This document shows, in pieces, positions 34,579 through 43,575 of a stretch of 64,000 nucleotides of DNA. The notes under the pieces were generated by a model that had not been told where the DNA came from, did not search any database, and worked only from the letters and a program-made list of their open reading frames with translations. Made by a program: the position numbers and the translations under genes. Position 1 is the stretch's first letter; each line of letters opens with the position of its first letter. The stretch is from Streptomyces sp. NBC_01471 (lineage in GTDB: Bacteria; Actinomycetota; Actinomycetes; Streptomycetales; Streptomycetaceae): assembly GCF_041438865.1 (NCBI RefSeq), contig NZ_CP109450.1:62001-126000 (forward strand), written 5' to 3'.

Positions 34579-37500
34579 GTGAGACGTTGGAAGACTCGCG
34601 GCGCGGTCGCCGCGGTCGTGGCGCTGCTGTTCGCCGGAACAGCAGCTCCGGCTTCAGCCGCCTTGACAACGTTGTCCAACAGTTCCGCCGCCCCACCGGG
34701 CGCACGGCTCGTAGCCGACCCCGCCGACTACGTGGACCCGCTCATCGGTACCGGCAGTGGCGGCTCCACGGTGGGTGAGATCAACAACTTCCCCGGTCCT
34801 TCCACGCCGTTCGGCATGATGCAGTTCTCGCCCGACACGGTCGGCTCGTACGCCGGGTACCAGTACCACAGCGACACTCTGCGGGGGTTCAGCGTCGATC
34901 ACGCTTCGGTCGGCTGCACCGCCTTCGGGGATGTGCCGATCCTGCCCGTGACAGGTGACATCGGCTCGGCGCCGTGGGACAGGACCGAGCACTTCTCGCA
35001 CACCGACGAGAAGGCGGAGCCGGGGTACTACGCGGTCACCCTCGCCGACTCGAAGGTGCGCGCCGAGCTGACCGCGTCGACCCGCACCGGGCTCGCGGCG
35101 TTCACCTTCCCCAAGGGCGCGGACGCGGCTCAGGTCCTGGTCAAGGGCGGCGCGAGTCTCGCGGGCGACAAGCGGGCCGACATGCACGTCGTCGGCGACC
35201 GGCAGGTCACCGGCTCCGCCACCACCGGGAATTTCTGCGGCAAGGGCAACGAGTACACCGTTCACTACGCCATCACCTTCGACCGTCCCTTCACCGCCCA
35301 CGGCACCTGGGACGGCAAGACCGTGTCGAAGGGCAGCGACACGGTGAACGCACCGAAGGCCGGCGCCTACCTCACGTTCGGCACGGCCGGGACCAGCACG
35401 GTGCGCGCCAAGATCTCCATGTCGTACGTCTCCGTGGACGGCGCCAAGGCCAACATGGCCTCCGAGGTGCCCGGCTGGAGCCTCGGCAAGCTGCGCGAGC
35501 AGACCCGGGACCGGTGGACGTCGGCGCTGCGCAAGGTCCGCGTCGCAGGCCGGGACACCGGACAGCTGAAGACGTTCTACACCTCGCTCTACCACGCGCT
35601 GATGCATCCGAACACGTTCAATGACGTGGACGGCCGCTACATCGGCTTCGACGACAAGGTCCGCGAACTGCCCGAGGGCCGCACGCAGTACGCGAACTTC
35701 TCGGACTGGGACACCTACCGCTCGCTCGCCCCGCTCCAGGCCATGCTCTGGCCCAAGGAGGCGAGCGACATGGCGCAGTCCCTGGTCAACGACGCGACGC
35801 AGGGCGGCTGGTGGCCGCGCTGGCCCTTCGCGAACGGCTACACGGGCCAGATGACCGGCGACAACTCCGTGGCTCTCATCGCCAATCTCTACGCGTACGG
35901 CGCCCGGGACTTCGATCTCAAGACGGCACTCAAGTACCTGGTCAAGGGCGCGACGACGGTGGACAGCACACCCGGCGCCTACCACGAGCGCCCCGACATC
36001 GCCAACTACGTCGAGCGGGGGTACGCGCCGAACAACGACGCCTCACGCGGCGACCACCAGCGCGTCGGCGGTTCGGTCACGCTGGAATGGGCGATCGACG
36101 ACTTCTCCATCGCGCAGCTCGCGACCGCGGCCGGGGACAGGAAGACCGCGCGGACGTTCACGCTCCGCAGCCAGAACTGGCAGAACATCCTCAACCCCGC
36201 GACCGACTACCTCCAGCCACGCGGTGAGGACGGCCGCTTCCCCGACGGTCCGGGCTTCCAGCCGCCGCCGGAGGGCAAGTTCGGCCAGGACGGCTTCGAC
36301 GAGGGCAACGCCGCCCAGTACAACTGGCTCGTCCCGCAGAACACCGCGGGCCTGATCACCGCCATGGGCGGGCGTGACGCTGCCTCCCAGCGCCTGGACA
36401 CCTTCTTCACGAAGCTCAACGCGGGCCCCAACGAGCCGTACATGTGGGCGGGCAACGAGATCGACTTCGGGGTGCCGTGGGTCTACGACTACCTCGGGCA
36501 GCCGTGGAAGACACAGAAGGCCGTACGGGATGTGGCCACCACTCTGTTCAGCCCCACTCCGGACGGCGAGCCGGGCAATGACGACCTGGGCGCCCAGTCC
36601 TCCTGGTACGTCTGGGCCGCACTCGGCGTCTATCCCTCGACGCCCGGCACACCCGATCTGGCGGTACACAGCCCGCTGTTCGAGCGGGCTGTGCTCGACC
36701 TGCCCGGCAAGGGCCGTGATCTGGACATCCGCGCTCCGAAGGCATCGGCGAGTACTCCGTACGTCCACGATCTGAAGCTCGACGGCCGTGACTGGGAGCG
36801 CACCTATCTGCCCGAGTCGGCCGTGTCCCAGGGCGGCCGGCTGGACTTCACACTGTCCGGGACGCCCGACACCCACTGGGCGACAGGCGCGTCGGCCGCG
36901 CCGCCCTCGTACCGCACGGGTGAGCGGTCCTTCCTGGCGAACGCGACCCCCAACCAGGTCACCGCGGCGCCTGGCGGTGACGGCGCCGAGGTCACCGTGG
37001 ACGCACAGCGCCTCGCCGGAAGGGACCACGGCCTGACCGTCACCGCCTCGCCGCCGAAGGGTCTGACGGTGTCCGCTGCCACGAGGCAGCTCAAGCTGGA
37101 CAGGGCCACCGGTTCGGGGAGTGTCGGCCTGACGGTCGAGGCTGGCCCGACGACACCCGAGGGCTACTACGAGGTTCCGCTGACGGTACGCGGCTCAGGG
37201 AAGGGGAATTCCGTACGGCTGTCCGCGATCGTGCTGGTGGCGGCGGACGGCAGTCCGGCTGCCGCGTACGACAACACCGGTCTCTCCGACGACGCGGACC
37301 ACGGGCAGGCCGACTTCGACGGCGCGGGCAACAGCTACTCACGGCAGGCGCTCGCCGCCGCGGGTCTGAAGGGCGGAGCCCGGATCGAGGCGTCGGGCAC
37401 ATCGTTCGTGTGGCCCGCGGCTCCGCAGGGACGCCCGGACAACGTGGTCGCGGACGGCCGGACGCTCGATCTGTCCCGGAGCGCCAAGGACGCGAAGCGG

Positions 37501-37809
37501 CTGCTCTTCGTGGGCTCGGCCACCAACGGGGATCACCAGGACAGCGCGAAGGTGACCTTCACCGACGGCAGCACGGGAACCGCCGACCTCTCGTTCGGTG
37601 ACTGGGCGCTGCCGGGCGGCGGTACGGATCCGGTCTTCGGGAACACGCTCGTGGCGCGCGCCGCGTACCGGAACCAGTCGGGCGGCACCGGCGGCGCGGC
37701 GAGCATCTTCGCCACCGCGCCCTTCGAAGTCCCCGGAGGGAAGCAGATCAAGAGCGTGACCCTGCCGAAGAATCCGCAGCTTCATGTGTTCGCCGTCGGG
37801 CTCGGCTGA
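34579..37809 (+). CDS. secreted GH92 alpha-mannosidase
   Basis: A 1076-residue secreted, calcium-dependent exo-alpha-mannosidase (GH92), acting on mannose-containing glycans outside the cell. A signal peptide (VRRWKTRGAVAAVVALLFAG, ending ASAAL) precedes the N-terminal beta domain (YVDPLIGTGSGGST, FPGPSTPFGMMQFSPDT) and an (alpha/alpha)6 catalytic domain with YTGQMTGDNSVALIAN, GFDEGNAAQYNWLVPQ and GNDDLGAQSSWYVWAALG. The last 300 residues form an extra NEW3/NPCBM-like beta module (VTVDAQRLAG..., ending HVFAVGLG). Start is GTG 34579 with AGGAGG at 34568-34573. It stands alone as a transcription unit. Confidence 0.92.
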   Translation: MRRWKTRGAVAAVVALLFAGTAAPASAALTTLSNSSAAPPGARLVADPADYVDPLIGTGSGGSTVGEINNFPGPSTPFGMMQFSPDTVGSYAGYQYHSDTLRGFSVDHASVGCTAFGDVPILPVTGDIGSAPWDRTEHFSHTDEKAEPGYYAVTLADSKVRAELTASTRTGLAAFTFPKGADAAQVLVKGGASLAGDKRADMHVVGDRQVTGSATTGNFCGKGNEYTVHYAITFDRPFTAHGTWDGKTVSKGSDTVNAPKAGAYLTFGTAGTSTVRAKISMSYVSVDGAKANMASEVPGWSLGKLREQTRDRWTSALRKVRVAGRDTGQLKTFYTSLYHALMHPNTFNDVDGRYIGFDDKVRELPEGRTQYANFSDWDTYRSLAPLQAMLWPKEASDMAQSLVNDATQGGWWPRWPFANGYTGQMTGDNSVALIANLYAYGARDFDLKTALKYLVKGATTVDSTPGAYHERPDIANYVERGYAPNNDASRGDHQRVGGSVTLEWAIDDFSIAQLATAAGDRKTARTFTLRSQNWQNILNPATDYLQPRGEDGRFPDGPGFQPPPEGKFGQDGFDEGNAAQYNWLVPQNTAGLITAMGGRDAASQRLDTFFTKLNAGPNEPYMWAGNEIDFGVPWVYDYLGQPWKTQKAVRDVATTLFSPTPDGEPGNDDLGAQSSWYVWAALGVYPSTPGTPDLAVHSPLFERAVLDLPGKGRDLDIRAPKASASTPYVHDLKLDGRDWERTYLPESAVSQGGRLDFTLSGTPDTHWATGASAAPPSYRTGERSFLANATPNQVTAAPGGDGAEVTVDAQRLAGRDHGLTVTASPPKGLTVSAATRQLKLDRATGSGSVGLTVEAGPTTPEGYYEVPLTVRGSGKGNSVRLSAIVLVAADGSPAAAYDNTGLSDDADHGQADFDGAGNSYSRQALAAAGLKGGARIEASGTSFVWPAAPQGRPDNVVADGRTLDLSRSAKDAKRLLFVGSATNGDHQDSAKVTFTDGSTGTADLSFGDWALPGGGTDPVFGNTLVARAAYRNQSGGTGGAASIFATAPFEVPGGKQIKSVTLPKNPQLHVFAVGLG

Positions 37810-37831
37810 CGGACCGTACGGAGCGGGAGGG

Positions 37832-37860
37832 AGCGGCTACCGGCCCCGCCGGTAGCCGCT
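37832..37860. terminator. hairpin between GH92 and DUF2087 genes
   Basis: AGCGGCTACCGG (37832-37843) and CCGGTAGCCGCT (37849-37860) are exact reverse complements with a 5-base loop. It overlaps the stop codon and last codons of the minus-strand DUF2087 gene. Confidence 0.72.
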
Positions 37861-38112
37861 GCCGTCCCTGGACCGGGTCAACAGGCCCGATACCACGAGG
37901 TAACGGCGCAGCGCCGCGCAGTCGTCGTGCACGGTGCGCAGTGCGTCGTTGACCTCGGGCTCGGTGTACTCCCGGTCCCGCTCGAACAGGGTCTCCGCGA
38001 GGTGGCCGAGCAATTGCTCGCGGCGCGCGGCCTTGCGGGGAATCGCCGTGAGGCGGCCACGGGAGAACAGCGCCATGACCCCGTGCGAACCGCTGGATGC
38101 GTTGTCGGACAT
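37837..38112 (-). CDS. DUF2087 domain protein
   Basis: A 91-residue protein. The DUF2087 region reads LTAIPRKAARREQLLGHLAETL, YTEPEVNDALRTVHDDCAALRRYLV and GLLTRSRDGSGYRR, a winged-helix-like fold found alone or fused to regulators. Start ATG 38112 follows GGGAGG. The gene's 3' end is part of a terminator hairpin. It may bind nucleic acid; role unknown. Confidence 0.85.
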   Translation of the reverse strand: MSDNASSGSHGVMALFSRGRLTAIPRKAARREQLLGHLAETLFERDREYTEPEVNDALRTVHDDCAALRRYLVVSGLLTRSRDGSGYRRGR

Positions 38113-38161
38113 GGCCGGAAGCCTCCCGCAACGAACGGCCGCGGGCAACGCCTTTTCGGCG

Positions 38162-39160
38162 CTACCGCTCGGCGCCGGACCGGGTGCCGGGGGTTCCGCC
38201 GGCCGTCCGGGCGAGCAGTGCCTCTTCCTCCTGGGCCGTGTAGCCGCGACTGATGGGCGGTTCGCCGCGTTCGCGATCCCAGGCCAGGACGTCCGCCGCG
38301 GTGGCCTCCAGCGGTGTCGCGGGCAGGCCGGCGGCCCGGGCCCAGGCGGGACTGCGCTGTTGCGTGGGCCAGTTGGGGCGGACCAGCGGGAACATCCGTG
38401 TCTCGGTCTCCGGGGTCACCCGCACGATCTCCACCTCGGTGCCGGCGGCCCGCGCGCAGGTCTCGATCAGCCCTCCGAGCGTGGTCGGCTCGGCGGGGCC
38501 GACCGCGTGGAACGCACCGGGCCGGCCGTCCAGGAGCAGTCGCACCACGAGACCGGCCAGGTCCCGGGAGTCGATGACCTGCACGGGCTGCGCGGGGTCG
38601 GCGGGCAGCGCGATGCGCCCGCCGCGTGCGGCCCGGCGCACCCAGTAGGTGAACGTGCCCGACGGGTCGTGCGGGCCCGCGACCTTTCCGGGGCGCACGA
38701 TCGTCGCGCGGGTGCCGTAGCGGGCCACGACATCGTCCTCACAGGCGACCTTGGCGGGCCCATAGGTGTCCTCGTCCAGCGACTCGGTGCTGTCCACGGT
38801 GCGTACCGGTGCACGGCGCGGGGTGTCCTCGTCCGAGCCGGGCAGCACCCCTGACCGCTGGTACACCGCATGGCTGGAGATGAACAGGTACCGTCCGCAC
38901 CGGTCTCCGATGGCGTCCATGGCCTGGCCGACGTGGCGCGGCACATATCCGCTGACGTCCACGACCGCGTCCCAACGGCCGTCGCGCAGCGCCGCGTAGT
39001 CGCCCGTGTCGCGGTCACCGGTGAGCCGGGGCACCCCGGGGAAGAGATCCGCCCCGGTCCTCCCCCGGCCGAACAGGGTCACTCCGGCCCCGCGGCGGAG
39101 GGCCTCCTCCACGATGGCGCGGCCCACGAACGACGTACCGCCGAGTACGAGAAGGTCCAT
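38162..39160 (-). CDS. NAD-dependent epimerase/dehydratase (extended SDR)
   Basis: A 332-residue protein. The N-terminal LVLGGTSFVGRAIVEEALRRG carries the GxxGxxG nucleotide motif, VVDVSGYVPRHVGQAM and RYLFISSHAVYQ follow, and a substrate domain has FHAVGPAEPTTLGGLIETC. The Tyr of the active site falls in TYGPAKVACE (Tyr-X3-Lys). It resembles the atypical epimerases close to isoflavone-reductase- and CSP41-like proteins. Start is ATG 39160. It is followed on the same strand by the DUF2087 gene 49 bases away. Substrate unknown. Confidence 0.85.
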   Translation of the reverse strand: MDLLVLGGTSFVGRAIVEEALRRGAGVTLFGRGRTGADLFPGVPRLTGDRDTGDYAALRDGRWDAVVDVSGYVPRHVGQAMDAIGDRCGRYLFISSHAVYQRSGVLPGSDEDTPRRAPVRTVDSTESLDEDTYGPAKVACEDDVVARYGTRATIVRPGKVAGPHDPSGTFTYWVRRAARGGRIALPADPAQPVQVIDSRDLAGLVVRLLLDGRPGAFHAVGPAEPTTLGGLIETCARAAGTEVEIVRVTPETETRMFPLVRPNWPTQQRSPAWARAAGLPATPLEATAADVLAWDRERGEPPISRGYTAQEEEALLARTAGGTPGTRSGAER

Positions 39161-39171
39161 AACTGCCCAGC

Positions 39172-39450
39172 CTATGGCGTGTCCCCCTGCCAGTCCCACA
39201 GCAGCGCCCCGGCCACGCGCGGGCCGTACCGCGCGTGGCCGCCGGGGCCGTGCGAGCCGATCTCGGTCGCGAGGGCCGCCCCGTCCGCCAGCCGCGGGCC
39301 CGGCCAGCCGGTGACGTCGAGCAGCAGACCGTCGAGCGGCCCGCCCACCAGCTCCCGATAGTCGCGGCCGGGCCGGGGGCCCGGGTCGGGGTCGTCGTGG
39401 TCAGCGCCGTACACCCGGCGCCAGGTCTGTCCGTTCATGCGGTTCAGCAT
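39172..39450 (-). CDS. small hypothetical protein
   Basis: A 92-residue soluble protein (MLNRMNGQTWRRVYG..., ending LLWDWQGDTP). ELVGGPLDGLLLDVTGW and a C-terminal YGPRVAGALLWDW resemble short actinobacterial proteins of unknown function. GGTGG lies before ATG 39450; ATG 39438 is an alternative. It directly precedes the epimerase gene on the same strand (12-base gap), so they may be cotranscribed. Confidence 0.55.
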   Translation of the reverse strand: MLNRMNGQTWRRVYGADHDDPDPGPRPGRDYRELVGGPLDGLLLDVTGWPGPRLADGAALATEIGSHGPGGHARYGPRVAGALLWDWQGDTP

Positions 39451-39521
39451 CTCAGCCACCACTGACAACGGGCCCGGTGCGACGGTGAACGGCGAGCGGT
39501 CCCGTCTGCTCACTCCACTGC

Positions 39522-41190
39522 TCACTCCACGGTGAGATCGACCTGGGCCGGCGTCAGCCGGGTGCCGTTGGCCCGCCGGAACTCCAGAGTGATCCGATGA
39601 CTCCCCGCGGAGGCGGCCGCAGTGGTGCCGACGGACACCCGGTCCGAAGCACTCCTGGTGCCGGTGACCCGCAGGCTCCCGCTCGCAGGCGTCAGCCGGA
39701 GCCCGTCGGGACCCGACGCGGTCCACCGCACGGTGTGGCCGGTGAAGTCGACGTCCTGGGCCACCACCGTCAAGGTGACGGCCGATCCCCCGCGTTCCAG
39801 GGCCAGCAGCCCGGGAGTCCCGTATCCGGCTGCCGGGGACGCTTAGTTGTCCACGACCTCCTGGCGGACTCCCGCGTTGTCGTAGGGGGTGTCCGTACCG
39901 TACCGGCGCAAGCAGGTCTGGACGTTCGGCAGCACGACTCCGTTGAACCGGTTCTCCAGGAGCAGGGTCCGGTAGGCCTCCCGGGCCGCGTTCAGCTCGG
40001 CGGAGCCGGCCGGGAGGAGTCCGATCCGCTGGTCGGGGCGGGCGACGTCGGTGCCCCGGCCCGGCCGTACCGGTCGAGCAGTTCGGCCGCGCCCACGGTG
40101 TCGGGGTCGGTGCGGGTGAGCTCGTAGTGCTCACGCATGGTGGCGGCCGCGCGGGGGCCGAAGCGCGCCTGGAGGTAGCCGTCCGTGTAGGAGGCGGCGT
40201 CCAGCCCGTTGTCCCAGGCGAGCGCCGCGAACAGGCTCTGCACGTGCTCGTAGGTGATCCAGTCGCCGGGTTCGCAGTACATGCCGATGCCGTTGACGCC
40301 GAGGTGCGACTCGAAGCGGACATCGCCGGTGATCGTGGAGAGGGGGTGCACGGGCTGGCTCCGCCAGCGGTAGCGCCGGTAGTACTCGTACATCGCCAGC
40401 GAGCCGCGGAAGCCGGTCCGCCAGGCGGTCAGCGCCTTGGCGAAGCCCGCGTTGGCGGTTACGCCGGGGCGTCGAGCGGCCCGTCGTAGGTGCGGCTGTA
40501 CGGGGCGAAGTCGACGATGACCGCGGGGTCGGACGCGTAGTCCGAGTCGGGCGGCTGGATGGTCGAGTTGTAGGCGATGCGCTCGACGCGGACCCCCGGC
40601 AGTTCCGTGCGGAGGGTCTCGGCCAGCCTGTTGACGACCACCGACTCGGCGTTCGCCGGTTTGCCGTACCGGTCGAGGATCTCCTTCTGGAACCGGCTGA
40701 CGTCCGGCGGCCAGCAGTCGAAGACGGTGATCTCCGGGCGGGTCCCGCAGAAAGGCGACAACCGCGGCGATGTACGTGTCGAGGGCCTCGGGGTTGTAGA
40801 TGTCGAAGAGCGGGCCGCCGGACGTGTAGTACTGCGGGTACTTCTCCGGCGGCAGGAAGCTGTCGTAGCCGTGACCGCCGGTCTCGATCCGGATGCCGCG
40901 TCTGACGGCCTCGCGGCGCAGGACGGTCCGTACGCTGTCGTACGTGGTGACGCCGAGACCCAGGTAATCGGCCGGGTGGACATAGGTGTTGAGCCGGTTC
41001 TTGGCCCCCGCCGTCCGCCTCACCGACCGGCCCGACTGGGAGCTGCGGCGGCAGTACGCGGTCCTCGGGTGCGCCGGCCAGTTCGCGGCCCGCTTCGGTG
41101 AGCCGGGCCCCGCCAGTCCGGCCGCCCCCGCGAGGAAGCCGCGCCGCTGGACCCAGCTACGGCAGGCAAGTGACCGGAACTGCAGGGACG
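39522..41190 (-). pseudogene. DUF4838-type secreted glycosidase, broken by frameshifts and a stop
   Basis: Reading 5' to 3' on the minus strand, a Tat-like signal (RRGFLAGAAGLAG, near 41130) leads within about 40 codons into RLNTYVHPADYLGLGVT. Family-like stretches then continue in three frames: VVAFLRDP shifts near 40745 to EITVFDCWPPDVSRF, DFAPYSRTYDGPLDAP shifts near 40470 to GFAKALTAWRTGFRGSLAMYEYY, and LLDRYGRAG shifts near 40058 to ARPDQRIGLLPAGSAEL. An in-frame TAA at 39845-39843 interrupts it before a beta-rich tail ending at 39522. The N-terminal domain usual for this family appears missing. The product would have been an exported glycan-degrading enzyme; exact 5' end uncertain. Confidence 0.78.
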
Positions 41191-41282
41191 CCGAATTTTT
41201 TACGTCAACCCTCGGGAATAAATTGCGTGTGAATTCTTCCGGCGCGTTGACGGAAACTCGCTGACCGGCGCAGCATGCGTCC

Positions 41283-42566
41283 ATGACGGAACCGACCGAT
41301 GCCTTGCAGCGCCTGCGCAGGGCCAACGAAGCCGCCGTCCTCGGCGAGTTGCGCCGCTTTGGCGCGCTGAGCCGCGGTGAGCTGAAGGCGCGGACCGGTC
41401 TCTCCCGTACCACCCTGTTCGCGATCGTCTCCGACCTGCTGGAGCGCAAGGCGGTCGTGGAGCAGCCCGCCGCCGACTCCGAACTGCCGCGTGGACGCGG
41501 CAGACCGGCCCTGGAGATCTCACTCAACGCGCGCGGCGCCGAGCTGATCGGTATCGACCTCCAGCGCAACCGGATCCATGTGATCGTCGCCAACTGCGCC
41601 CATGAGGTGGTCGGCCGGTTCAGCGCCCCGCTGCCCCTGGACAGCACTCCCGCCGAGCGCGCCGCGCAGGCGATCGCGGCGGTCGGGGAACTGGTGCGCA
41701 GGGAGGCAATCAGTCTCGCGCCGGTCGAGGGAATCGGCCTCGGCCTGCCCGGATTCGTCCAGAACCCGGCGTCCGGCGACCCGCACCGGAAGACGCCGTT
41801 CGCCCAGCACGTCGCCGCAGCGCTCGGCGGCCACTTCGGAGTTCCCGTCGTCACGGAGAACAACTCACGCCTCGCCGCACTGGCCGAAGTCACCTGGGGC
41901 GCGGCCCGGGGACAGGACAACACCGTCTTCCTCGCCTGGTCGGACGGGGTCGGTGGCGGTCTCGTGGTGAACGGGGTACTGGTGCACGGTGCCCATGGCG
42001 CGGCCGGCGAGATCGGGCACACCAGCTGCGATCCCGAAGGACCGCTCTGCCACTGCGGCGGGCGGGGGTGTCTGGAGGGCGTCATCCGGATTCCGGCGCT
42101 GCTGGCGGCCTGCGCGGAGCGCGGTGTGACGGTCGGGGACGCCGCCGGGCTGATCGCGCAGGCCGCCGGGGGCCAGCCGGACGTGGCGGCCGTGATGCGT
42201 GGCGCCGCCACCACGGCGGGCCGGGTCCTCGCCGCTCTCGCCGCTCAGGTCGACCCCGAGTGCATCGTGGTCTACGGCGAACCGGCCGCCCTGGACGCAC
42301 TGGTACTGACCCCGATCCGGGAGCAGTTGGCGACCCTGTCCCTGCCGTCCGCTCCCCGCACCATCACCGTGTGCGGCTCGGCCCTCGGCGCCGACGCGGC
42401 CGCGCTCGGCGGTGTGGCGCTGCTGCTGCGCACCACCGGCCAGGACCCGGACGAGTTGCTCGACCGGCCGGTCCCCGGCACGGCCGGCCAGGACCGGAGC
42501 GGGGCCGCCCGGTCCGCGGCAGCGGCCCCGGAGACAGACACCGAGGACGGGGCGGGCGTCCGATGA
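41283..42566 (+). CDS. ROK-family transcriptional regulator
   Basis: A 427-residue regulator (NagC/XylR type). The N-terminal winged helix-turn-helix (LRRFGALSRGELKARTGLSRTTLFAIVSDL, read in two parts) is followed by a sugar-kinase-like ROK domain with GIGLGLPGFV, VTENNSRLAALAE, GAHGAAGEIGHT and the zinc motif CHCGGRGC. The C-terminus has an extra disordered tail. It is intact, unlike the genes on both sides (DUF4838 pseudogene and frameshifted FGE). A TTGACG at 41247-41252 could be its -35. Its stop overlaps the FGE start (ATGA). Confidence 0.9.
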   Translation: MTEPTDALQRLRRANEAAVLGELRRFGALSRGELKARTGLSRTTLFAIVSDLLERKAVVEQPAADSELPRGRGRPALEISLNARGAELIGIDLQRNRIHVIVANCAHEVVGRFSAPLPLDSTPAERAAQAIAAVGELVRREAISLAPVEGIGLGLPGFVQNPASGDPHRKTPFAQHVAAALGGHFGVPVVTENNSRLAALAEVTWGAARGQDNTVFLAWSDGVGGGLVVNGVLVHGAHGAAGEIGHTSCDPEGPLCHCGGRGCLEGVIRIPALLAACAERGVTVGDAAGLIAQAAGGQPDVAAVMRGAATTAGRVLAALAAQVDPECIVVYGEPAALDALVLTPIREQLATLSLPSAPRTITVCGSALGADAAALGGVALLLRTTGQDPDELLDRPVPGTAGQDRSGAARSAAAAPETDTEDGAGVR

Positions 42567-43533
42567 GCCCGTGCTGCGGGCCCGCGCGGGGAACGGCCAG
42601 GGGCCCCGATACGACGTGCCCGTCCGCTCCCCCGGCGGACTTCGCCGTCCCGGACCGCCGTCCCGCCGATGTACTGCGCGGCATGGTGCCCGTCGCGGGC
42701 GGGCCGTTCCTGATGGGCGGCGACGACGCCGACGCGTTCCCCGCCGACGGTGAGGGGCCGGTCAGGGAGGTGGCCGTCGGCGCGTTCCACATCGACGCGG
42801 CGTGTGTCACCAACGGCAGGTTCGCCGCCTTCGTGAAGGCCACCGGGTACCGCACCGAGGCCGAACTCATCGGCTGGTCCTATGTGTTCGGCTCCTTCGT
42901 GCCCCGTCGGCGCGTCACGCGGTGCTGCCGGGCAGCGTCCCCGGAGCGCCCTGGTGGCGGGCGGTGGCCGGGGCGTACTGGCGTGCCCCCGAGGGGCCCG
43001 GCTCATCGGTCGGGGACCGCCGGGGCCACCCGGTCGTCCACATGTCCTGGAACGACGCGAACGCCTACGCCCGCTGGGCGGGCAAACGGCTGCCCACCGA
43101 GGCCGAGTGGGAGAAGGCCGCCCGCGGCGGACTCACCGGAGCCCGCCTCCCGTGGGGCGACGAACTGACACCGCACGGCAGGCACCGCTGCAACATCTGG
43201 CAGGGCGACTTCCCCGTGCGCGACACGTGTGCGGGCGGCTCCGCCGGCACCGTCCCGGCCACCGCGTACGCCCCCAACGGCTACGGGCTCCACAACACGT
43301 CGGGCAATGTCCGGGAGTGGTGCGCCGACCGTTTCAGCCCCGACTCGCACAGCGCCGCCCGCCCGGAGACACGGACCGACCCCACCGGGCCGCCCATCGG
43401 TGAGAACCGGGTGCTGCGCGGTGGTTCGTACCTCTGCCACCGTTCGTACTGCAACCGCTACCGGGTGGCCGCCCGTACCTCGAACACCCCCGACAGCACG
43501 ACCGGGCACGGCGGGTTCCGCTGCGCGCTCTGA
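42563..43533 (+). pseudogene. formylglycine-generating enzyme (SUMF1/FGE) family gene with one frameshift
   Basis: The frame from ATG 42563 (MSPCCGPARG..., MVPVAGGPFLMGGDDADAFPADGEGPVREVAVGAFHID, read in two parts) runs to about 42905, then continues one frame over (SARHAVLPGSVPGAPWW...) to 43533. The loss of one C from a C-run at 42902-42905 explains it (FVPPSARH restored). The C-terminal FGE core follows human SUMF1 closely (SYCNRYRVAAR, NTPDS, GFRCAL), but the second of the two catalytic Cys (human C341) is Val here. FGE makes formylglycine in sulfatases; no sulfatase gene is in the window. A sequencing error at the C-run is possible. Confidence 0.78.
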
Positions 43534-43575
43534 ACGGTTGGCGCTGCGCGGCGGCCCCCGGCACGGGCCTCCCGG

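Noticed and set aside
41203..41252. CGTCAAC ... GTTGACG inverted pair in the DUF4838-ROK gap
   Set aside because: The arms are 36 bases apart and each can simply be the -35 box of one of two divergent promoters, so I do not call an operator.
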